From: Diabrotica undecimpunctata
Lineage: Eukaryota; Arthropoda; Insecta; Coleoptera; Chrysomelidae
Length of the DNA: 64,000 nt
NCBI RefSeq assembly: GCF_040954645.1
Contig: NC_092806.1
Coordinates: 72,852,141 to 72,916,140, forward strand
Direction: 5' to 3'
Part shown: in pieces, positions 57,643-64,000 of the stretch
How the letters are laid out: every line of letters starts with the position of its first letter
How positions within the stretch are numbered: the stretch's first letter is position 1
The notes under the pieces: model-generated
Database searches by the model: none
What the model was told of the DNA's origin: nothing
What the model saw: the letters and a program-made list of their open reading frames with translations, nothing else
Translations under genes and position numbers: made by a program

Positions 57643-58434
57643 TTATCGGTTTTTTGGCGTGTCTTGGTTTGCCTTTTCCAGTTCATTCTTCTCTTTGTTC
57701 CATTTCCATATAGCCCCGTCAATATTTAATTTTTGATAACCTACTCTGGTGTTCATACCTTTTTCTTGTTGAAATTTTGCAATTTTCCGTATTTCTTGTT
57801 GGATCTTCATCTCTTCTTGCGTTAGATCGTTATTGATGTATATTTCTGGCTTTGATGCCCTTAGTTTGTTTTTGTTCTTCATGATTTTAATTTTTTCATT
57901 TCTGTTTTTTAGTTTTACAAGACATGTTTTGTCGCCTATTTTATAAGCATCTTCTATTTCTACTTTAATGCCTAATTCTTTTTCCACGAAATTTGCCATA
58001 ATCTCGTTGACTACATTTGGGTTATTTGTATCCATCGGTAGACCCTGGACAATAACATTGTTAGCCTTTCTCTCTTTCTCGAGCTGTTCTACCTTCATTT
58101 TCACTATCTTTAGTTCCTGCTTCATTTCATCATTTTCCTTTTTTAGTTGTTGGTTACTTTGTTTGAATTCATTTATTTCTTTTTTTAATTCTCTGAGGTC
58201 ATTTCTATATTCTCGTTGTTCTTCTTTTATTCCTTTTACCTCCGTTGTTAGATGTTTTGTTTGGTCTGTTAAATTTTGCATCATTTTTAAAAGCTGATCT
58301 ATTTTGTTTTCATCTTTCTGTTGTTTGGTTGGTGTTCTGGTAAGTTTCTTGCTCTTGTTGAAAATATCTTCATCATCTTCCTTTCGACTTCTTTTTTTAT
58401 TGTCTTCTGAGGTGTAGTCATCATCGCTATCCAT
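57643..58434 (-). CDS. LINE ORF1: coiled-coil nucleic-acid-binding protein
   Basis: 263 codons. Residues 1-40 are charged (MDSDDDYTSEDNKKRSRKED). Residues 45-125 form a long heptad coiled coil (KGIKEEQREYRNDLRELKKE, KQELKIVKMKVEQLEKERKA), likely for trimerisation. Residues about 125-205 resemble the RRM-like core of L1-type ORF1 proteins (NNVIVQGLPMD, ELGIKVEIEDAYKIG, KIKIMKNKNKLR). The C-terminal part (LTQEEMKIQQEIRKIAKFQQ, then GYQKLNIDG) resembles the C-terminal domain. ORF1 proteins coat LINE RNA. No CCHC knuckles, unlike many Jockey ORF1s. Fully open; shares the element's minus orientation with ORF2. Confidence 0.88.
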   Translation of the reverse strand: MDSDDDYTSEDNKKRSRKEDDEDIFNKSKKLTRTPTKQQKDENKIDQLLKMMQNLTDQTKHLTTEVKGIKEEQREYRNDLRELKKEINEFKQSNQQLKKENDEMKQELKIVKMKVEQLEKERKANNVIVQGLPMDTNNPNVVNEIMANFVEKELGIKVEIEDAYKIGDKTCLVKLKNRNEKIKIMKNKNKLRASKPEIYINNDLTQEEMKIQQEIRKIAKFQQEKGMNTRVGYQKLNIDGAIWKWNKEKNELEKANQDTPKNR

Positions 58435-58926
58435 TTTTATTTCTTTTTTATGTATTTTTTACTCTATATTATAGCAAGCGGTAAGTTCTAGTTCTCCGGT
58501 CAACCCGTCAGAAGCTCTAGAACTTCTCAAGCAATAATTGAGTATGAAATTTAAATTTATTAAATATTTTATTTCTTCTAAATTTTGTTTATTTAGTTAA
58601 TATTATTAATTAGCGGATTTCCTTTCTTGGATTTTTGAAACTTTTTGGATAACCGGCAACGTCGCATTCAATTTGATCAAGACTTGTCTTCTTATCTGTT
58701 ATTAAAAGAACTGGAATTTCTAAATGTCGTTTTGTTTTGAATACAATAAAATGTTTTAAAACTTACTTACAGGTCACTTTTTGCCAATTTTCTTTGCACT
58801 GCAGAGAGTTTATGTCCTCATACAATTTTTCACGTATAGTTTGGATTTTATTTCTCACTATTACCTCAAAAATCGGAATAAACACTGGTAAAAATGTTTA
58901 ACACTTTTATTTCGCACAACGCGCTG
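58435..58926 (-). promoter_or_regulatory. LINE 5' UTR, presumed internal promoter
   Basis: 492 bp between the target duplication and the ORF1 ATG. An internal promoter is expected for a full-length LINE but no motif can be assigned by eye. Confidence 0.4.
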
Positions 58927-58943
58927 TTCAATGCCAAGATTAT
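58927..58943. repeat. Target-site duplication, right copy
   Basis: TTCAATGCCAAGATTAT, identical to 54536-54552. Confidence 0.9.
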
Positions 58944-59250
58944 TAACATGAATTATGTCTTGTTTTATATATTTATCCTTTTTTAGGTTTATATTCTTCC
59001 TCTGTTTTTTGCTATTACAAAAAAGTGGTCACTATGTATGTTCGGACCCCGGTAGATTCTGACATCCATGAGGTCGAAAGAATGCCTTGCATCTATTAGG
59101 ATGTGATCTATCTAGTTAAGTTAACGGTTTCATTGTCAGGTGATTTTCCTGTTTCTTTTTGTATCATTTTATGGCAAAATGTTGATCCTACTACTATCAT
59201 GTTTTTGGTGCTACCAAGTGTAAACGTCAGATCTAATTTGTTTAGAGTAC

Positions 59251-60939
59251 CAATTTTCGCTTATTTATTTTGTAAAATATAGTTTATATTTCACACGTTA
59301 GCAAACACTGCTTATTATTGTATGGTTAATTAAGTTGATTAGTAACAAAGACAACGTTCTTAGTTCATGTCCTCGTTAGTTACCTTTAATAACTATAAAT
59401 AGTGCTAGTGTGTTTGTGTTTCGCGGTGGACTAGTGGAATCGGCGGTAAGATGTGAAACATGTGAGATAAAAACTTTGCGAACGTACTTTGACCAGATCG
59501 TTAGCAATAGTAGTAAAGTAGTCATTAGATTAAATATTTGTTAATTTTTATTCTTTTATTCCCACATTCGGTGATTCTTAGATCTTTAATTTAATGAATT
59601 GTTAATCTGTTCTAAATGGTGGTAAGATCGCCATCATAATTTCTTCTCCATCTAGAACCAGCTGTCCTTGATTTTACATTTTCTAACGATACAAAATTCA
59701 TGACGTAAAAACTGGAAGCAGCACTGTTAGTAATACCTACAAACCCTGGCCAGTATGTAGACTACCAGTTGTGTTTTGGTCAGTCCAAGTCTTCCACTAA
59801 CACTCTCATGACCTCATTCGTTTATATAAGTACGTAGAAGACTACAACAGCTACCATGAATAACGTAAATATAAAAACTGCAACGACAATGGGAACGCAA
59901 TAGTAAAATAGGCAGTAAACCAACATCTCTCACTCAATTTTGATGTTTAAGATTAACCTTCTTTTGTGTTAGCAACATGGAAGCGGGGATGCTGACCCGA
60001 TTTATATTTTGTCTCTAATTAATAACAGTGAAATACCTCTAAAAGCTTTACGAAAAGTAACGCACGACTTCCCATACAGTTAGCTAGTGATCGAAGATAA
60101 AAGATCAGAAATACCTATAATCGCATCCATCCCCGTCCATGGTGAAATTTAACAAAGAATATGTTTAGCCGGTTTTTTTGCAGGAAAGCCTAGGCTGGAT
60201 ACCCCCTACTAGCAGAAATTACAAAAGAATTGGTGGAGCCGCAATACAGCTATGGAGGCCCTACTGGACCTTCAGCACATCACTATAAGAGAGGAACTGA
60301 TCTAATACAGGCGGCTACGCGTAATGCATTTACCAGGAGTACTCGAAGTAGAAAAAAAAAATAAAAAAAGAGAAGAGGTACAATCTCCTCCTGAAAAGCC
60401 TTAATGGGGATTAAGAAAGATAAAATGGTGTCGGATAATGAATTATGGTTCATAAAAGATGACTTAACCAAATATCGATGAGGCTCAATATGCTCCCTGC
60501 TTGAAAATTGACTCATTAACAAGTGCTTTAAGTTAATATTAAGAAAAAATGTAGTAAAAGTTGATCAGACTGAAGAAATTCCTAGTTCCAAACAGATACT
60601 GGCGTACATTGCAAAGACAAGTGGAAATTTGATTGTGGCATTATTACGTCTAGGTAAACAATATAAACAACACAGGGTTGAACACTGGAAAATTTTGGAA
60701 TATAAGTTGGTCGCCGATGGAGAACTGCAAGTTCCCCAGTCGACGAGAAGTCCAAATTAGATTGAAACAGGCTGCACTATAAACCCTATTACTAACTTCA
60801 TCGTTGGTGGTATTATGAAGTAAAATGGAAAGAAATCTATGCAGGTTGGAACAATAATGACGCAATGCATTCAACAACCACTTAATCGCACAAAATCGAA
60901 AGAATACAAGTGTAAAAAACGTCATGGCTAAAAGCTGAG
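59251..60939. other. Spacer; possible LTR-like stretch, otherwise nothing
   Basis: A TATA-like ACTATAAATAG near 59390 is the only promoter-like hint. Open frames near 60283-60522 and 60650-60946 have no domain signature. It would be intronic in the minus-strand gene. Confidence 0.35.
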
Positions 60940-61490
60940 CATCCAAAAGATTCTTCTTTTTCTTTCAGTACTCTGCCCGTTTGTCGAACGTTATCGATCA
61001 TATTTGCAATAATAACTTTGTTTACGGCAACTCGAAACATATTAGAGGACCTCTCTTGATACCACTCTCAGAGATTTCGGAGCCAAGATGTTCTTCTCCG
61101 ATCTGGGCCTTTTCTTACGGCCATATTGCCCTGTATTTTGAGCTGTAGAGGGTTATACCTCTCTGAATGATTCATTACATGGCCGAAATATTGTAACCTT
61201 TGAATTTTTATTGTTTTTGTTATTTCTGTGCCCTTTTTTATTCGGTATAAAACCATTTCATTTCTTATTCCTTCAACTTATCCGCAATATTTGTCGGTAA
61301 ATCCACATCTCAAAGGGCTCCAATTTTGTCATTAGTGTTTCTGTAAGCGTCAAGTTTTCCATGACATACAGCAATGTAGATAATATGTAGCAGCGTATTA
61401 ATCTGATTTTAGGGTATAATGCAATATCTCTATTAATGAGAATTTTCTTTAGTTTATGGAAGGCGGCTCTGACTTTTTCAAAAGATTTGG
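60940..61490 (-). pseudogene. LINE ORF2 C-terminal fragment
   Basis: The minus strand reads VRAAFHKLKKILINRDIAL, PKIRLIRCYILSTLLYVMEN and LEPFEMWIYRQILRIS, then an open part at 61068-61256: IQRLQYFGHVMNHSERYNPL with RKGPDRRRTSWLRNL. An NKVIIANMIDNVR-type tail ends near 60950, next to AGAAAAAGAAG. It is the same segment type as at 13597-13860, more fully preserved. The RT core is absent. Confidence 0.7.
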
Positions 61491-62313
61491 AGGATAAATT
61501 TTAGGGGAGTTAAGTTAATTATTGGCATACAAAGCTAGAACTTGTATCTTTCGTAGATCTTACCTATCTAACCAGAACAATTCACCATAAGAAAGTTAGT
61601 TGCTTTTAACACAAGCACAGGATCAGAAGCTCAGAAATTCTTTAAGGAGTTTAATGAAAGGACAGTGTTTGGTACTAAGATTTCACCCATGTGTCGATCC
61701 ATGTTACTGGAAACTCTCTGGCCACTTTCAATAGAATTATTAAGAGCGACAAAATACTTTTAAGTTTATTAATTTAAAAAGCAGTTTGATGCGATTTTAA
61801 TAATCTTTCAAGGCAAAATATATTTATTTCAGGTTATTATATTAAATAGACTAGAGCACATTTTTGATTTGCAAATGCGTTTAACGAATATTACTCTAAA
61901 ACAGCGAAAGAAAGTAAATTTGTAATACATTAGAATTTAAAAAAATATGTAAATGATGTTTAATAATTTTTGATCTCATGACATGGCTAGTATATTATCC
62001 TATTTTATTATTAGTAGGAGAAATACTGCCTTTATTTAAAACTTCTGTGTGTGTTTTCTGGGTTTCAAGCATCTCAATGCTTTTCGACAAGAATAAATGA
62101 TATGAGTAACACTGTGTAGTAATTTTGCACCTCATACCGCACTACTTATCTATCGGCTGACCCGATAATTGAAGTCGCAAATAATTTTGGAGTTTAAACT
62201 ACTACATTAAGTTTTTGGTTTTTGGCCCACGCCGAGATTTGAACCACGATATCTCTAGGACCGTGAATGAGTACGATGATCCGCCCGGCTATCAGACCGA
62301 TGATAATACTTAC
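61491..62313. other. Intronic sequence, nothing recognised
   Basis: Lies within the inferred intron of the minus-strand gene, directly downstream of its donor. No other feature was recognised. Confidence 0.4.
62306..62313 (-). other. 5' splice site of the two-exon gene
   Basis: Minus-strand GTAAGTAT, a near-ideal donor, after CAGTCTTATTGG-type coding sequence (YWQ codons, then one leftover base). Confidence 0.65.
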
Positions 62314-62645
62314 TTTGCCAGTAACTCTGTGAATGCAAGGGAGGAAACCAATTTCCTCTATAGTGTCCACTATTTCCTCTCTGCCGCCCTCCATTACCTC
62401 TCCCTGAATGCTGCCCATGGCCATTTCTGGGAGAAGTGTATCCATTTTCTGCACTTCTTTGTTGCGGATAAGAGCCATCACGCTGTGAGCAATGTTCAGC
62501 ATGTTCTCTTCTTAGATCTGAATTTTCTCTGCGCAGTCGTCGAATGATCGCTTCAGCGTCGTCCAATTTTCGAAGAAGTTCGGGGTCTGGTTGAACAGCT
62601 CTTTCGCGTTCTTTTTCCCTGTCACGTTCATAGCGTTCTAATTTT
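62314..62645 (-). CDS. Internal exon, coiled-coil and Arg/Gly-rich protein
   Basis: Flanked on the minus strand by an acceptor (TTTGTTGTAG, ending 62646) and the donor GTAAGTAT. The exon is open throughout in one frame: KLERYERDREKERERAVQPD, then a coiled coil (LRKLDDAEAIIRRLRRENSD), then a low-complexity tail rich in Ser, Gly, Arg and Gln (GHGQHSGRGNGGRQRGNSGH). It ends with one spare base that fits the exon at 51574. Upstream exons must lie beyond the window. The protein is not recognised. The charged coil plus RG-rich tail suggests a scaffold or RNA-associated protein, but that is only a guess. Confidence 0.65.
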
Positions 62646-63480
62646 CTACAACAAATAGGCAACATTATAACAATATTCCAAGATTATTTCTAAAATTTAG
62701 TATTTGATTTGATTTCATAGTTTAAGTATATACATTAACAATAACAATTAAATTATTAAGAAAAAAACAGCAGGATAATAATAGAGAAAATAATCTAAAA
62801 TTATGGTAGATCGGGACGGGATCCATTTATGACCCCTTCAGACACTAACCTAAGATGGGTCTTAGGAGTAGTACTATTAGGAATATTCAATTAAAAACAC
62901 AGTGAAATGAGATGTGTGCTTTAATATGTTCCTATAAAAATATGACCCACTAAAATGTTTACTTAAATACATATAATCTCGTAGACAAATATTTAATTAT
63001 AGAAACTTATGGATATAGTCAGACTTATTTTTGGTAAACAATTAAAACTAACAAAACTCTGTTAAATTAGCCACAGCTGTTAGAACTGAGTCCTTTCACG
63101 TAATCACAAAATGATTTTTTTTATCTATCACAAACTTGTAACGACGCGGAATTTCCATTGAAAAAAATATGAATAGAATAAGGGAAAACCCTAGAATTAA
63201 ACAAGCAAATCAATAGTTTTTAAAATGCTAAAAAGGGCATTTGCTTTGATCTGTGTTGAGTCCTTTATGGACAGAAATGACATTTCTGCTTGTATAATGG
63301 TTTATGATTGTAGAATAGGTTTTAATAGATCTACCTAAACCCAACATCAATCAGCCTCATATCATTTGCTTTAAATACGAAGAAAACGCTGTGAATAATT
63401 ATATCAGAACATAAATTCTGATATACAAACCTTTTTACTCCTGTCAGTATGGGTATCAAGCAAGAAAGTCGATAAAACCA
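62646..63480. other. Intronic or intergenic sequence, nothing recognised
   Basis: Upstream of the exon at 62645 on the minus strand, with a polypyrimidine-poor acceptor region. No other gene was recognised. Confidence 0.4.
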
Positions 63481-64000
63481 TATTGGTACAATAAAATTGA
63501 CCAAAAAAGATGTAGAGATATGGGCCTTTCTAGATATAGAAAACGCATTTAATTACAATGCACTTAGTCATAAGAGAACTGAATGAAAGAGGGAAAATAG
63601 TACTTCATACATGGTTAGAGGAGATGGAAATAGGCAACACCTTCATCTTAAGTATTAGAGGGTACTATAAGGAAAAATTGCGTCCCCACTTATGTGGGCC
63701 TACTAGTAGACCAAGTTCTATACGATTTATTCAACCTTGCGTATCTTACCAAGGATACTCCGATGATATCGTCAAATTACACAAAGAAAATTCAAAAACA
63801 TCCCCTGTGACAAAATTTAGAAAGCACTAATTTATGCACATAAATTATAAAAAAGTATGGGACGTAATAAAAATTTCACTAAAACTACCTCCATAGCATT
63901 TAAAATGAAAAATAAACTTAACTATAAAACCATCACGATTAATTGGAGCATAGTTAAGTGTAAAACAGATTAAATATCTAGGCACTATCCTAAATTATAA
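63480..64000 (+). pseudogene. LINE reverse transcriptase scrap at window end
   Basis: The plus strand reads EIWAFLDIENAFNYNAL (motif A of R1/Jockey/I-type RTs), an open frame 63558-63830 including SIRFIQPCVSYQGYSDDIVK (the YADD motif as YSDD), and near 63955 IKYLGTILNY. Frames change between motifs, and motif B is poorly preserved. Runs to the edge of the window. Confidence 0.6.

Larger units (their letters stand above)
54553..58926 (-). mobile_element. Intact full-length LINE with two open ORFs
   Basis: The unit of about 4.37 kb has a 5' UTR (58435-58926), ORF1 (57643-58434), ORF2 (54641-57601) and a short 3' UTR with a CCCCTAAAGGGG hairpin and an AT-rich tail. It is flanked by identical 17-bp copies of TTCAATGCCAAGATTAT (54536-54552 and 58927-58943), a perfect target-site duplication from target-primed reverse transcription. 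Both ORFs are free of stops. It interrupts an older LINE of similar type within an intron of the minus-strand host gene, in the same orientation. Clade: APE-type, RTE/Jockey-like; not resolved further. Confidence 0.9.
52922..59250 (-). mobile_element. Older RTE-like LINE split by a young LINE
   Basis: The minus-strand pieces read in order: endonuclease end (58944-59250; ARxSxDLMDVRIYRG-type motif in broken frames), linker and RT (54535 to 53160), then 3' UTR ending in a (GAT)n-type tail near 52925. The young LINE (54553-58926) interrupts it with a perfect target duplication. The RT fragment has SQGVIYPLHKKGCQLQCDNY and ITLLTTAYNILANTLRK, GFTPEKSTIDLIYLIR, and YADD (LAYADDIHTL). A (TA)n tract at 53262-53311 lies within the RT, and the RT thumb is deleted before the 3' UTR. 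Confidence 0.75.

Noticed and set aside
59219..59640. Possible LTR with TATA-like ACTATAAATAG
   Set aside because: No second copy, no convincing primer-binding site and no coding sequence nearby.

Overview
The window is eukaryotic, AT-rich intergenic and intronic DNA from an arthropod. The spliced host exons, the transposon complement (Tc1/mariner, DUF4817-type, hAT, piggyBac, BEL/Pao, Ty3/gypsy, Penelope, RTE/Jockey-like LINEs) and the many long (TA)n tracts suggest an insect, perhaps a beetle. The species cannot be fixed from the sequence alone. No rRNA, tRNA or CRISPR was seen.

Only two host genes can be supported, both on the minus strand. The first is the initial coding exon of a Spinster-like major facilitator transporter (27018-27219, with a splice donor). 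The second is an unrecognised gene with two phase-compatible exons: a coiled-coil and Arg/Gly/Ser-rich exon (62314-62645) and a terminal Gly/Asn-rich exon with a stop (51405-51574), separated by an intron of about 10.7 kb. Everything else recognisable is mobile DNA.

Layout. 0.7-4.0 kb: decayed Ty3/gypsy element abutting a piggyBac 3' half. 4.3-8.2 kb: MITE, PIF/Harbinger scrap, (TA)n tracts and a LINE end. 9.2-10.5 kb: short non-coding LTR element. 10.85-12.0 kb: end-to-end Tc1 copy. 13.15-16.9 kb: hAT remnant packed with at least four LINE fragments. 18.1-22.15 kb: DUF4817-type DNA transposon with a second IS630/Tc1 transposase nested inside. 23.0-24.2 and 29.1-29.6 kb: foldback elements. 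27.0-27.2 kb: Spinster-like exon. 30.6-38.2 kb: Ty3/gypsy split by a nearly complete BEL/Pao element. 38.2-40.3 kb: Penelope-like fragments around a 380-bp-arm, nearly perfect inverted repeat. 43.4-45.3 kb: Jockey-type LINE. 46.9-47.7 kb: IS630-like transposase cut by (TA)n. 51.4-62.6 kb: the two-exon gene, whose intron holds an old LINE carrying an intact 4.4-kb LINE. 60.9-64 kb: further LINE pieces.

The most notable items are the intact LINE with both ORFs open and a perfect 17-bp target duplication; the head-to-head Penelope-like inverted repeat, whose arms carry a hammerhead-ribozyme-like CTGANGA/stem/GAAA signature; and recurrence of related stem-loop plus GAAACGT signatures at several unlinked loci.
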